The notes beneath the pieces are model-generated. The model was not told the DNA's origin. It saw nothing but the letters and a program-made list of their open reading frames with translations, and searched no databases. A stretch of 64,000 nt of DNA from positions 143,610,464-143,674,463 of the forward strand of contig NC_080541.1 in NCBI RefSeq assembly GCF_028640845.1. The letters are read 5' to 3'. The position numbers and the translations under genes were made by a program. This document shows positions 9,501 to 20,709 of the stretch, in pieces. Positions within the stretch are counted from its first letter, which is position 1. Each line of letters opens with the position of its first letter. This stretch comes from Ahaetulla prasina (Eukaryota > Chordata > Lepidosauria > Squamata > Colubridae).

Positions 9501-12500
9501 TGTGTGTATATTTTATTGTATGATGAAGCTGTTAATGCTGACCGTGTTTGGTAAGAAATACCTTGGTTTGTAAATCTCATTTTCTCTGTCCTTTGTTATT
9601 TCTTTTGCTGGTCAAATTATCACTAAATTTAATTTTTAAAACTTAGTTTTTTTTAATATATATATCTATTTGCTATTCAAAGCTTTCTGAAATTACAGTT
9701 ATATTTAACTATAACGTTGGGGACACTGGGGGCCTTTGCTTCATTAAAAGAAAAAAACTGAGGCAGCCTGACCCCAACTATTACTATATGCAAGTAGTTC
9801 CGACTTACACCCATAATCGAGCCTGTCCATTATAATAGTAGATCACGCTGATCAAAAAGAAGTTATCACATGACCAATCTGATTTTACCACTTTTTTTGT
9901 GGCAGTGTTGTGTCTTGCCCGCTCTCACCGCAGCCGGGGTCTGCTTATCTGCTTCCGAACGCTGAAGAATGTCCTCCCGGCCCCAGCCCTGGCTCCATGC
10001 CCAGACAGGCTGAGGAGGGGGCATCTCCCGGCCCCAGCCCTGGCTCCATGCCCAAGCAGGCTGCAGAGGAGGGAGCACCCCCCGGCCCCAGCCCTGGCTC
10101 CATGCCCAGGCAAACGGAGCAGCTAGACCCCTCCCCCTCCTCCACAGCATGTGAGCCTGAGGAAAGTTTATTTCCAACAGCTGCTGATTGGAGTGACCCT
10201 CGCATCAGAAGACTGGATAGGCGGAGACAACAGAAGGAAGGGAGGGGCAGGCCTTAATGAGTGCTGAGTCATGGAGCCACACCCCATGGCCTATATAAAG
10301 GATCTGCTTTCTGGCAGTCTCTGAGTCAGGCAAAGTCGAACTTATCTTGCTGAAGTCACTTTCTGGTCTCCTGCCTGCTCTGAGGACTTTGCTAGGACTT
10401 TGGGCAGAGCTGCAGAGGCAAGCCTGATTCGGATTTCCCTGACCCGGCCGTCAGCGGAGGAGTGGGACACGACAGGCAGTTAGTAAGTGAATCACCATGG
10501 ACCATTAAGTGAATTCACAGTTGTTAGGCAAACTGATTGTTTGCTATTGGCCATTCTTGCTGAAAACCAGAAGCAATGGTTTTCAGTAAAACTCTCGTAT
10601 ATCAAGATAAAGTGACTGTGGGCTGATTGAGATAACCTTAAATGTGGACCAATTGCTGAGCACCCAAAATATGGTAATATGACCACGGAGGGGTCGGTTG
10701 TTGGAATTTTGGAACCACGTCAATAGTACCTTTTGTGGGGCGGGGGGATCCGTTGTAATTTTGAATGGTCTCTGCGTGACCAGTTGTAAGTTGAGGATTA
10801 CTTTTACTCACTTCCTTTGGATCACTTCCTATGCTGGAATGGAGATATTTTTCCTCCTTCATTGAAACTGAGATAGAACAAAAGTACCAACCTAATTGGC
10901 TGAATAATGGCTAATCCTCTCAATTTTTTGTCTTCAGAATATTATACGTTAATCTTCTTAAATATGTCTGTCCAGAAGCTTTTCTCTTGCCTGTTTGCCA
11001 TTTACCAGAGTTGTTTTAGGTTCATCTTACCAGATGTAGTGTCTCTCTCTTCCAACATCAAAAAAAGTGAACCATCATATGTGGGGGGGAAATAAAAATA
11101 AGCAAAACGCAAAATGTTTGCGTTGTGTAACATTTAATGTAATGTCGTTCCTTGCATGTCTTTGTTTGCAGGGGCGATCCTTCTACAGTGCAACTAAATC
11201 TTGCTGTCACCATAGGCTACCTCATTTCAGGTAATGTGTAAAGTATTACGTGTATAATTTATTGTAAGTCATCTGTTTTGAAAGAACCTTTTAACAGAAG
11301 ATTTAGCAAAACATGGCCCTCTTTAGGAAAGTCTGTCTGTAGGAAGCAGACCATATTTTCCCTCACACCAAAAATTGTGCTGCAAAAATGTGATTATTTT
11401 ATTTCATAACATGACAGTATTGTGTTAAATATCAAAATATTTCCTTCTGTCAATTTCTCCTTCTCAAACCTGAGTAACAAGAATTACTTTTTTACCAATT
11501 TTTCTTCCTGCTTCCATAGTACTAGCTCCAATTTGGTATCAAATTATATATATATAATTTTATATATATAAAAACAAAAACCACTCATGCATTAATCACG
11601 AAATCTCCAGAACTGAAAAGCCTACAAACTTGAAATTTGCCATGTATGTTCCACTTGGCTTCTAGGAATTCACTAAGAAAGGATTTTTTGAAATGACCAT
11701 TAGAGCATTAGTATGTCCTATATTAGTATTAACACGCTCTGATGCTAAGGAGTTGTACTTCCCCTCCCCACCTGAAAAGAAATCTGTTCCAAATGCAAAA
11801 CACAAGCAGAGGAGTTTCACTTTCAGTTTTACTTTCATAGCAGCAAGCAGCTTTACTACAGAACAGTTGAGCTAAGCCACGCCCAGCCTCCTTCCTGTCT
11901 CTTTGCTCACACAGCAAATAGTGTTTCAGTTTCCAAACACCCCTCAACTCTCTCACACACTGACAGGATGCTAGCCAGATGAGTACCGATGGATGCTGCA
12001 GGCTGGGATATTCTACTCCCCCTCCCACTCTTTTCCAACTGCCAGTTGCATTATATTAACAAACTCTGATGCTACGGAGTTTCACGTTCTACATTAAGTT
12101 TCAGGCTGCAAGTGTCAATTATCAAACCTGAGCACATAGTTTTGTAGCGAAGCACAGGCATCCAGCTAGTAATTCAATAACCATAGAAAAATAACTAAGG
12201 GAAAATAAATGAGGGCTGTTCAATAAGGGAAACTTAGCTTCCTAATTACATGTCTTCCTCTGAGTTCTCCTTGAGATGGCCATTGATTAATCAATGGGAA
12301 AACATATTGTTTTGTTTTGAAAGTTCAACTTCTTCACCACTGGTCCTCAGTTTTAAAAGGCTACTTCAGGACATACATGAATACAGCTCCTGTTGCATGT
12401 CTTAAATAAAAACTCAAATATTTCTAAACATAAGATGGGAGGTGATTACTTGAAACATTAGGCAATTTCAGGACTAGATTTTATAATAACTTCCTATGGT

Positions 12501-15500
12501 GAGGCAAATTTGATATTTATATCACTAGGAACAATCAGTGTTACATGGTAAGAAATCATAAGCCAAACCTTGTGGTTCTATTTTTGATGATATTCTGGCA
12601 AGGGCCACTTGGAAATTTTTATCCTGATAACAGAAAAAGAGTAGTAATTTTGTCTCTCTGCCTTGCAACATTAGAAGTTTTAAAATAAAATATAATAATT
12701 GTAGTATTTTACTCACCTGTTCTTCATTCCTTTTTAGATTTGTTGCTTATTATTTTGCACTGGAAGGCAATTGGGGACATATTTTTTGTAATTCACCATG
12801 TACTAGCTCTATATGCATATTACTTTGTACTGGTAAGTTCCATGTTAATTTTATAACAAGTATACATGTGTTTTAGCAAAAATGAATTTTAATAGACTTA
12901 CCATTAAGATTAATGGCTCATCTCAAGAAGACAGTAATTGCTCTATGAGGCTTTTGAAATACAGTAGGCTAACACAGGAAAGGAATAAAACCTGATATGT
13001 AAAAAAGTGACCAATAGCTGTCATTTCAGGACTGAACTAATTTATCAAATATGTAGCTGTTTTATGTTATTTTGCTTATGGGAGGTGACAAAAAAGTGAC
13101 CCATCACTTTGTTGTTTGAATGTACACTGAGAGCTTATGCACCAGAGACAAATTCTTTGTGTGTCCGGTCACACTTGGTCAATAAAGAATTCTATTCTAT
13201 TCTATTCTATTCCATTCCATTCCATTCCATTCCATTCCATTCCATTCCATTCCATTCTATTCTATTCTATTCTATTCTATTCTATTCTAGTGAATCACTT
13301 AAGTTACAGTTATGGTGTCTCATAATCAATACATCCTGTGTCCATCAATAGCCCTTCAATTGATAAGTTATGTCTTTTATACTTGTCCTCCTTCAAGTTT
13401 ACTTGGGATTAAGAGAATGAAGCCTTAAAGTTAAACAGCAGTATCCAGAATTTAACCTAGATGCAAATTTGACAGTTAGTAGACCATACAGAAATCTGAC
13501 TAACAGCAGAAATCAGTATTGTTGATAGCATACTGAACCGTTGCAGATTTCAGTTATATATACAGGTAATCCTTGACTTACAACAGTTTGTTTAATGACT
13601 GAAGTTACAACGGCACCGAAAAAAGTGACTTATGACCTTTTTTTCACACCTACAACTGTTGCAGCATCGCCATGGTCATGTGATCAAATTCAGACGCTTA
13701 GTGACTGACTCATTTATGATGGTTGGAGTGTCCCAGGGTCACGTGATCCTGTTTTGAGACCTTCTGAGAAGCAAAGTCAATGGGGATGTCAGATTCATGT
13801 AACAACCTTGTTACTAACTTAACAATTGCAGGGATTCACTTAACAACTGTGGCAAGATGGGTTATAAAATGAGGCAAAACTCACTTAACAACTATCTCCC
13901 TTAGTAATTGAAATGTTTAGCTGTATTCTGGTCCTAACTTGAAAACGATCTATAGAATGCACAGCAATATGGAAATTCGGAGATCAGGGCATTGACCACA
14001 GTAGCCTTTATCCAACAGTAGTAGGATCATGATAGAATAGAATAGAATTCTTTATTGGCCAAGTATGATTGGACACACAAGGAATTTGTCTTGGTGCATA
14101 TGCTCTAAGTGTACATAAAAGAAAAGATACATTCGTCAAGAATCATAAGGTACAACACTTAATCATAGTCAAAGGGTACAAGTAAGCAATCAAATCATAT
14201 TAGGAAACAGTCAGTATAAATCATAAGGATACCAGCAACAAGGTTACAGTCATAAGGTCATAAGTGGGAGGAGATGGGTGATAGGAACGATGAGAAGATT
14301 AATAGTAATGCAGACTTAGTAACTAGTTTGACAGTGTTTAGCAGAGTGATGGCGTTCGGGAAAAATCTATTTTTGTATCTAGTTGTTCTGGTGTGCAGTG
14401 CTCTATAGCATTGTTTTGAGGGTAGGAGTTGGTCAAGGATGCGAGTTGATCAAGGATGCGAGAGTCTGTAAATATTTTCATAGCCCCTTTTTGACTCGTG
14501 CAGTATACAGGTCCTCAATGGAAGGCAGGTTGGTAGTAATTGTTTTTTCTGCAGTTCTAATTATCCTCTGTGGTAGGATCATTTATATTCTGTGTGGATA
14601 AAATTTAAATAAATTTGAACTGCTGAAGTTATCCTTGTGAAATGATTTTTCTTATTAATTTTTAATAATATAGCAGATGGATCTTTACAATAATTTCTAG
14701 AAGATGCGTTAAGTGGTATACTAAATTCATTAGAGAAAGGATTGAAGAACTTGGTATATTTTCCTAAACAGTATTCTATGTGGTTAATTATCCAGTCTAC
14801 TACTATTACTTTATGTTAAGATAATAATGTTGATATTTAGAAGTTTTATATTATGTGTTTATTTTTATAAGACTTAGAACTGTGATCCCTGGTTTGTTTT
14901 TCTACTTTTCCTAGGATAGAGGAATATTGGCATATTTTGCTAATTTTCGTCTGCTTGCAGAATTGTCTACCCCTTTCGTGAATCAGCGGTAAGTCATATT
15001 TTCTATAAGTTATTTTTACATTATCATTTAGCTTGCTATTTGTAATTCAGTCACTACTGACCTAACAAATGTGCAATGTCTATATACTATGATACTCTAC
15101 CACTGTTTTCTAAAGTTAAAACCTTGTGGTCATTGGTGTTTTAGCAAAGGGTTAATGAAAATGACCTAAATATATTAATTGAGGTTTTTTTTCCAAAATG
15201 TATAAAGGCTAGGGGACTTAATGAATTTAATTATTAATTATTTTAATTATGAAATAATATAATTTCTATTAGCAGACAATGTTCATAGTTTCTAAAAAGA
15301 TAACTATTCAAACTAAAACCAATAACCATATTGTTATTTATCTTAATATCCATTCAGGGTTCTTTAAAGCAGAAAGAGACTTTTTATTTAAATAAAAATG
15401 TTACGATTTTTTTTTCTTTGTGCAATGATTCTTGGAATAGGTACCTTACTTAGAAAAAAGGTCAACTTTTAAGTTGCATGTATTCTAAAAATTGTGTGGT

Positions 15501-17936
15501 ACTGTCTCTTGAGAGTTTATTTCATTCTTGTTTTTTATTTGTTTATTCATATCTGCTACTGTATTATATAATCACTTCTGAGATATGTCAAAGACTTGTT
15601 AAAATCTAAGTCAAAAGCATGATCCAGCTGGGTACCAAGAATGCCTTATAGTGAGATCTAGAAATTAACTTTTGAAATTTTCTAAAGAGTCACATTATTG
15701 CCATACTGTTTATTTAATTTCTATATGTCCCACAAAATAAGAGTATATATTAGACTACCCTGCATGACTATGTTTATAAATGGTATTTTATATAACTTAA
15801 GGTGTCAGCCTCCTTCCTTCCTTCCTTCCTTCCTTCCATCTAGAAGATCACTTCAGAGGAGCCTCACTGTTTGTTTTTTAAAAAATAAAATAGATGATAT
15901 GCTGCAAATACAAATTAACCCCTAAAATTTGTCAGAGGCCTAATGCATTTGGTTTTATATAATGATCTTTAATATGTGTATAGGGAGTTTTGAGGAGACA
16001 TGAGACAAAATTCAATGTTTTGTTAGATCTTGCTTTAAGTTTATTTCACTTCCTATGTCTATATCAATAGGCAGAGAAGGAACTATATTACCCTTTTCTT
16101 TACTTCTATCCATTCAACTGTAGAATGCAGAAACTATACTGGAGTAGTAGGGACAATGTGAACAAAATCACATAGGGAAAGGAATATTTCCCACTTTATT
16201 AGAATAGATGACTTTGAGGAGAACTAAACATAATAAGATCTAACAGAATACTGAATTTTGCCTCATGTCTCTTCAAAATTTCCTTTAATTTGAGGAGAAC
16301 AGCTACTGTGCCCATTTCCAAAATTTAAGAATATATTCTGTGAATGTGGCTTTTGTCTGTTTACACAAAGGAAGATGAGAGAAATGATACAAGACCCCAC
16401 TTTTCCTGCATCTATGCATTCTTTAGCATCTATGCTAAAATAGAATATTTTTGTCCTGTTGTTGATTTATACATGTCTATTGATTAGAATTAATGGCTCA
16501 TTTCTGTACTTCTGTTTATTCTTATTTACCACAAAGAACAAGAGTAGAATATATTATCAACTAAAAAAATATACTTTTAGGTCATAACTCCTCTGCATCT
16601 GAGGCAGCCCTAATGCGGATTTAGAATCTTTATTCTACTAGCTCCTACTATTTTCTCTCTTATCCTTGAGACATATGTGGGCAGTGCCAAGTGTATTGAT
16701 GCATGTGGGGGAACATGTCCTGCACTGACAATCTTGTGGTTCCATTTGCTGCTGCTAGTTGTCTGTTGGATCACCTTCTTCTATCTAGTCTCGGATCTGT
16801 CTCCTACCCTTCAGTTCTCTTTGGGCTGTTAGGTAAACTGGAACCCTGGCTTCTACAGTCACTCTGCACACACCCTTCCCCCATTGGATTAGTCAATTGG
16901 TTGATGGAATTTCAAATCCTGAAATTGACTAACCTGTTCTTGGATTCTCACAGGTAATTTGGAAGTGTAATGGAAAGAACTTATCTTTTAAATTTCTGTA
17001 GCTCACCTGACAGGAAATTTTCTTCTCAATAACTACAGTTTGCAAGAGCTTTGCTCCTTACTACCTCTCTTCAAGTAATATTCTTAGGGAGCTTACAATT
17101 CCCCACAGCTAAACCCATTTCTCAAACTTCACATTTTCATCACCACCTATCCAATTGCTGTCCAAATCCAGATGATCAGTACACTACAAAGATCATTAGA
17201 TGGCAGCAAAGAGATACAAAACCTTTCACTATAATCAGTACAACTCATAGTTTCAAGGACTTAAAACAAAACAGAAGAACAAACAGTTCAATTAGTTGAC
17301 GATATGACAGAAGAAACAAAATGATTGCAATTCTGGAGTAACCAAACCATTATGTATACAACTTGGAGGGGGCTTTTCACAGGTTGTTGAATGGGGCTGG
17401 AATTTCAGCCAAAGAACTGCCTGTCATGCACCTTAGCAAGTTACACATCATTATGGCAGTGGCCAGATTTTAGGGGAGCAAAATTGCTTGCCCGTTCTAG
17501 GCAAAGCAGATATGCAGATCTGGTGTCGGTCTTTGCCGAGATAAATTTAATGCTACCATACCTTTCTGGTTTTGATTTCTGTTAATTCTTTTTCTCTTAT
17601 AGGTGGTTCTTTGAAGCATTGGGGTATTCTAAAGCTTCAAAAGCCAACATCATCAATGGACTGCTAATGACCATCATGTTCTTCCTAGGGAGGATCATAG
17701 TCATTCCAATTTATTACAACAGTGTGGCTTCCGAGTTTGGAACAGAAGCCTACTACAGATTAGGATTTGTAGCTCAAAGCGCCTGGTTCGTCTCCAGTAT
17801 CGCACTGGATATTATAAACTTAATGTGGATGGTCAAAATTACACGAGGATGTTACAAGGTTATTTGTCTCATCGGACAAGAAGAAGCCAAAGCTCATAAA
17901 AATGGCAAATCTGACAACACGAAGAAGAACTTTTAA
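6338..17936 (+). CDS. TLCD4: TLC domain-containing protein 4 type gene (TMEM56/TLCD4 family), six exons
   Basis: Multi-pass membrane protein of the TRAM-LAG1-CLN8 (TLC) family. Coding exons: 6349-6503, 9461-9550, 11172-11230, 12738-12832, 14915-14988, 17603-17936. All have AG acceptors and GT donors and join in frame to 268 codons plus TAA (family members are about 260-270 aa). The ATG at 6349 lies 11 bases inside its exon, so a non-coding 5' exon is expected but I could not place it. Predicted membrane segments lie near residues 8-30, 57-74, 90-110, 116-133, 172-196 and 214-236. Family landmarks are KKKIEWNTR (44-52), the paired histidines H121-H122, and the segment LLAELSTPFVNQ ending at 157, followed by R158-WFFEAL. 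The C-terminus KKNF fits a dilysine ER-retrieval signal. The molecular role of TLCD4 is not settled; family relatives act in lipid sensing or ceramide synthesis. It could be a TLCD4-B-like paralogue rather than the direct orthologue. Confidence 0.93.
6504..7619. other. TLCD4-like intron 1, left part
   Basis: AT-rich unique intron sequence without a recognised repeat. Confidence 0.5.
7620..7862 (+). repeat. Dispersed repeat, copy 2 of 2 (partner at 4588-4757)
   Basis: Extends further left than copy 1, with the segment TTTCATTACCCTAACTAGG. It lies in intron 1 of the TLCD4-like gene. Confidence 0.7.
8280..8690 (+). pseudogene. RTE/BovB-type LINE, decayed C-terminus of the RT ORF
   Basis: Frames across 8300-8680 give YGCEIWTFKK, WTAKLTNNQVLECI, LMFGRVSGKRKPGCQRTWWL and LAHRIALTERTT, in the order expected at the C-terminus of RTE-clade LINE proteins. 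Stops and frame changes show the copy is dead. Confidence 0.8.
8763..9027. mobile_element. TA-flanked MITE (CCCTGTTTCCCCGAAAATAAG family), copy 1
   Basis: TA-CCGTGTTTTCCCGAAAATAAG to TTTTCGGGGAAACAGGG-TA inverted ends. Internal TTATTTTCGGGG-type motifs alternate on both strands. Lies in TLCD4-like intron 1. Confidence 0.85.
9095..9256. repeat. Fold-back repeat (GAGAAGTGAAACATCTTCA family), copy 1
   Basis: The arms are CAAGAGGCAACTGGACTTTC and its reverse complement at 9228-9247, extending about 35-47 bp each way around a TTCTTGGATGAGAAG centre. The same family is at 31680-32029. Confidence 0.8.
9461..9550 (+). CDS. TLCD4: TLCD4-like exon 2 (residues 52-82)
   Basis: The acceptor is tctttttag and the donor TG|GTAAG. 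The exon is 90 bases and encodes TVSTFHALVVGIF and the second membrane segment, ending in DRV-W. Confidence 0.92.
9906..10474 (+). mobile_element. Solo LTR with 5-bp target duplication, in intron 2 of the TLCD4-like gene
   Basis: The ends are TGTTGTGTC and GACACGACA, an imperfect inverted repeat, flanked on both sides by GGCAG (9901-9905 and 10475-10479). A TATA box (TATATAAAGG) is near 10294. The left half contains three tandem GC-rich units of about 50 bp. One frame (9910-10257) is open for about 115 codons from the LTR edge. The LTR is itself inserted in an older TA-type MITE (9791-10806). Confidence 0.88.
9976..10113 (+). repeat. Three tandem ~50-bp GC-rich units inside the solo LTR
   Basis: Each unit begins with GGCCCCAGCCCTGGCTCCAT (at about 9979, 10030 and 10083) and translates to a PGPSPGSMP repeat. 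They could be U3 enhancer repeats, a coding repeat, or both. Confidence 0.85.
11172..11230 (+). CDS. TLCD4: TLCD4-like exon 3 (residues 82-102)
   Basis: The acceptor is tttgcag and the donor CAG|GTAATG. The 59-base exon encodes GDPSTVQLNLAVTIGYLIS, the start of the third membrane segment. It was too short to be found as an open frame and was placed by splice sites and family similarity. Confidence 0.9.
11539..12169 (+). mobile_element. Helitron-like element
   Basis: Starts with TC after an A, followed by TATATATATA-rich sequence and AAAAACAAAAACC, and ends CCAGCTAG followed by T. This is the A|TC...CTAG|T arrangement of Helitron insertions. No terminal inverted repeat or target duplication is seen, and the 3' hairpin is weak. 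The open frames inside are not convincing. Confidence 0.5.
12738..12832 (+). CDS. TLCD4: TLCD4-like exon 4 (residues 102-133)
   Basis: The acceptor is tttttag and the donor CTG|GTAAG. The exon encodes LLLIILHWKAIGDIFFVIHH and the rest of segment four, and carries the conserved H121-H122 pair. Confidence 0.92.
13085..13290 (+). mobile_element. L3/Rex1-type LINE 3' end with (TATTC/CATTC)n tail
   Basis: 5'-truncated 3' UTR (TGTACACTGAGAGCTTATGC, CACACTTGGTCAATAAAG) followed by a pentamer array at 13189-13289. A block of about nine CATTC units sits between two TATTC blocks. Confidence 0.9.
13563..13945. mobile_element. TA-type MITE (CAGGTAGTCC family)
   Basis: Starts TA-CAGGTAATCCTTGACTTA. Contains AAAAAAGTGACTTATGACC, TCAATGGGGA and AACAACTGTGGCAAGATGGG, the ordered blocks of the full-length copies. 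The right end is worn. Confidence 0.8.
14031..14572 (-). mobile_element. L3/Rex1-type LINE, 5'-truncated, with 10-bp target duplication
   Basis: Minus-strand copy of the family at 33846: AATAG tail at the left, 3' UTR, then RT C-terminus remnants. Flanked by identical GTAGGATCAT (14021-14030 and 14573-14582). Lies in TLCD4-like intron 4. Confidence 0.92.
14915..14988 (+). CDS. TLCD4: TLCD4-like exon 5 (residues 134-158)
   Basis: The acceptor is tttcctag and the donor CG|GTAAG. The exon encodes DRGILAYFANFRLLAELS followed by TPFVNQ, the most conserved stretch of the family. Confidence 0.93.
14989..17602. other. TLCD4-like intron 5
   Basis: Mostly unique AT-rich sequence. It holds a (TTCC)n run at 15810-15837 and no other gene. 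Open frames at 16703-16957 and 17051-17299 have no family features. Confidence 0.5.
15810..15837 (+). repeat. (TTCC)n microsatellite
   Basis: About seven TTCC units. Confidence 0.9.
17603..17936 (+). CDS. TLCD4: TLCD4-like last coding exon (residues 158-268)
   Basis: The acceptor is cttatag and the stop TAA ends at 17936. The exon encodes the last two membrane segments (starting at ANIINGLLMTIMF and GFVAQSAWFVSSI) and a lysine-rich cytosolic tail ending KKNF. Confidence 0.94.
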
Positions 17937-18880
17937 TAGCAGTTTGGGGTACGTTAAAAGAACAATGCCATAAAAAGTTCCTCTTAAAGAAATATAAAGT
18001 TACCTTTCTTAAATTTAGCATTTCCGATAACACACTGCCTGGATCTCCAAAACTTTTTCATCTGAAGACTTGGATTGTGTGGAGTCAGAAACAGCAACAA
18101 CATGCTGCATATGTTGAATTTGGCAGGGTGACCCAAGCATTGAGCAGTCGGCTAAATCCCTGAAGGATCAACCTCTTTTAGCACTATATTCCTGTGAATT
18201 TTCACTCAGGTTTCTTAAAACAATACGTTTTTAATGCTTGTGAATGTCAGGTTGTTTACGTTCTGCTAATATGGCAACATTTCTGGCATGTTTCTTGGCT
18301 TTCCTAATATTTGGTGTTCATATCTTATCTGCATTGCAAATTACTCATTTCAGATCTGTACATTTTACTGCTTTTTCTACTGCCTTACATGCATGAACAG
18401 GATCTTTAAGATTCATTGACTAGTTTTACATACAAATATGAATTTGAGCTTGAAGATCTTTTTTCTTAAATGAGTTATTTTTATTGCTTCTTACTGTATA
18501 TAATAATAGTATAGATGTTTTGAACTTTTTAAATATCCAAATTTTAGCATCTTTGCATGGCAAACAGTAGGGACATTTTTAAAAACGCGCCAGTATTCTT
18601 CTTTCCCTGACACAAGTATTGGGACTTCAATCTGTTTTCAGCGTTTTATCCTGTAACAGACAAATTTTATGCTATAAAAACTTCTGAGAGACAAAGCATT
18701 AATGAATTTTGGACATGTGGATTGTCACAAGAGCCTCTACAAGTAAGAAAAATTACTAAATCAGTTCATTTTAACTTTTCTCAATTTTTCTTTAATACAA
18801 TTTAGGAAAATGTGCTTCTCCAATGAGAAAAATCATCCTTCAGCTCTTGACAACGGCCACTTGCAGAAACATCGCTAATA
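17937..18880 (+). other. Probable 3' UTR of the TLCD4-like gene
   Basis: Unique AT-rich sequence follows the stop codon and no coding frame is evident. By eye I see no canonical AATAAA before the repeat that starts near 18881. Weaker variants such as AATACA near 18795 are present, so the poly(A) site is not fixed. Confidence 0.45.
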
Positions 18881-19500
18881 TTTATTTATTTATTTATTTA
18901 TTTATTTAGTCATATCTGTGCTGTTTTAGTTTTAGCAACTCAAGATGGTCTACAGTAACCTCAGTATGATCAAAATAAAAGTTAGACAATCACTAATTAA
19001 AAAGGACATTACAGTAAATAGTCCAGTTTCACTATCTTCGCTGAAAAGTGTTTGGACCAGGCTGGTCTTAATTTTTTTGCAAAGAAAAAACCAAGTAGTA
19101 GGCTCTGCATCTCAGGGATCAAGATATTCCACAGAGTTGGAGAATACACACTTCTGGTACCTACTCCTTTCACTTCATGCAGATGTGGGACCCTTTGCCA
19201 CCTTTTTAGGAATGCTATTACAGGATGACTGATTCTATTCAAGAGAGGTGTACAGGGGCTGAATTCTGTAATATATAAGTTAATGCTTGTATCTCGAACT
19301 GGACCCCGAAGCCTATTGACAACCAACAAAGTGAGTTTGGGTGTACGCTATTAAATCCACTCCTCCTTTTTATTAGTAGCTAGGTTGATGCAGTTTGGCT
19401 CAGTTGCAGCTTCCAAGTCATTTTCAAGTTCACTCCCGCATAAAATATATTGCAGTAGTCTAACTGTGAAGTAACAAGGGCATGAATCATAGTTGCAAAT
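18881..19500 (-). mobile_element. Old CR1/L2-type LINE 3' end
   Basis: A (TTTA)n tail at 18881-18908, then minus-strand remnants of the RT C-terminus: LVTSQLDYCN-like near 19450-19495 and SVYSPTLWN near 19150. Frame is lost in places. Confidence 0.6.
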
Positions 19501-20574
19501 ACAAAGTGAAAAGGGAAAATTTGTAAGAGAAACAAAATAATTGGAAATCTGTTGTTTACATTAACTTCACATATGCTTTCTATTATTATGGGCTCAAGTT
19601 TATTTTACATTGTAATATATTAAATTGAATTTACCAAATGTCATCTAACGTATTTTAATGATATTTACCACTTACTCATCTAACACATATTTTGTTTTGA
19701 GTAGTATATATCTTAATTTACTGCTGATTTGTTTATTTGCATATTGGGAGATTGCAGAGAATTTATTCTCCCCATCAATGCAACTTAATTATGTTCTTGA
19801 TATTCTAGAATATTATATAAGCACAGAGGTACTGTTGAGCAAAAGCTTATTCATAGGTTGATGACTGTAATAGCAAATGTTGATTTGCACATCCCATTTT
19901 AAACTCCTCAGATATTTCAAAACATGTCAAACACAGTAAATGAAATCTGACATATCAGATTTACACTCAGGAACCATATTTTGTTGTTGATTAGGTGGCT
20001 GGTGAGAAGGGAAATCTCCATGTTTCATCAGCAAGAGTTACAGTACTTAACTTTCCGCAGTTGAAATTCCATATGCAATGTATGAATGGTGGCAGTTCAC
20101 ATATTCAACTGTGAGATTTTAAACATAAAATATTAGTATTAATTTTTTATCTCAAAATGAGAAAAAAATGGGAAAGCTTTAGAAAAAAAGGTTTATTTAT
20201 TCCCAATTCAGTTATAAATAAATACAGTAATTTATTTAATCTCATTAAATTTAATGAATCTTAATATTTAAGCAAATGGTATCACACTTATCTTAATATA
20301 TTCTGCAATTGTCTGAGATGTTTTGAAAGTTAAAATTCATTTTCTTTTTTTTTTGTAAATTTTTTAAAAAAATTTAACAAACACATAAAATCATCTTCGA
20401 TCCAAATACATTATGTCGGTGGGTTGATCTCTGATCTTGTGTGCAACTTGGAAAGTTAAAATTTATTTTCTAACATAGCAAACAGTAAACTGTCCATTTA
20501 ACAATGTTGAAGTTAATTAAACAGAGCCACATTATTTTTTAAAACATCTGTTTAAATTACTGATCAGTATACCC
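19501..20574. other. Intergenic AT-rich sequence
   Basis: No gene or repeat recognised. Confidence 0.45.
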
Positions 20575-20709
20575 CAGGGCTGTCAAACTCCCGGCCCATG
20601 GGCCAGATGCGTCACGTGCTGGTCACACCCATGTCTGGTTTAGCGAAGTGGGGGAAAGTCCTGATACGTCACATAATGCTGCTGTGACGATGTGCGTTTG
20701 ACACCCCTG
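20575..20709 (+). mobile_element. hAT-type MITE, GTGTCAAACT family, copy 2
   Basis: 135 bp from CAGGGCTGTC to GACACCCCTG, flanked by GTATACCC and ATATACCC (7 of 8 match). Confidence 0.88.

Larger units (their letters stand above)
9791..10806. mobile_element. TA-type MITE (CAGGTAGTCC family) split by the solo LTR
   Basis: The left piece, 9791-9900, starts CAAGTAGTTCCGACTTA. The right piece, 10480-10806, ends AGTTGTAAGTTGAGGATTAC. The solo LTR at 9906-10474 separates them. Confidence 0.65.
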
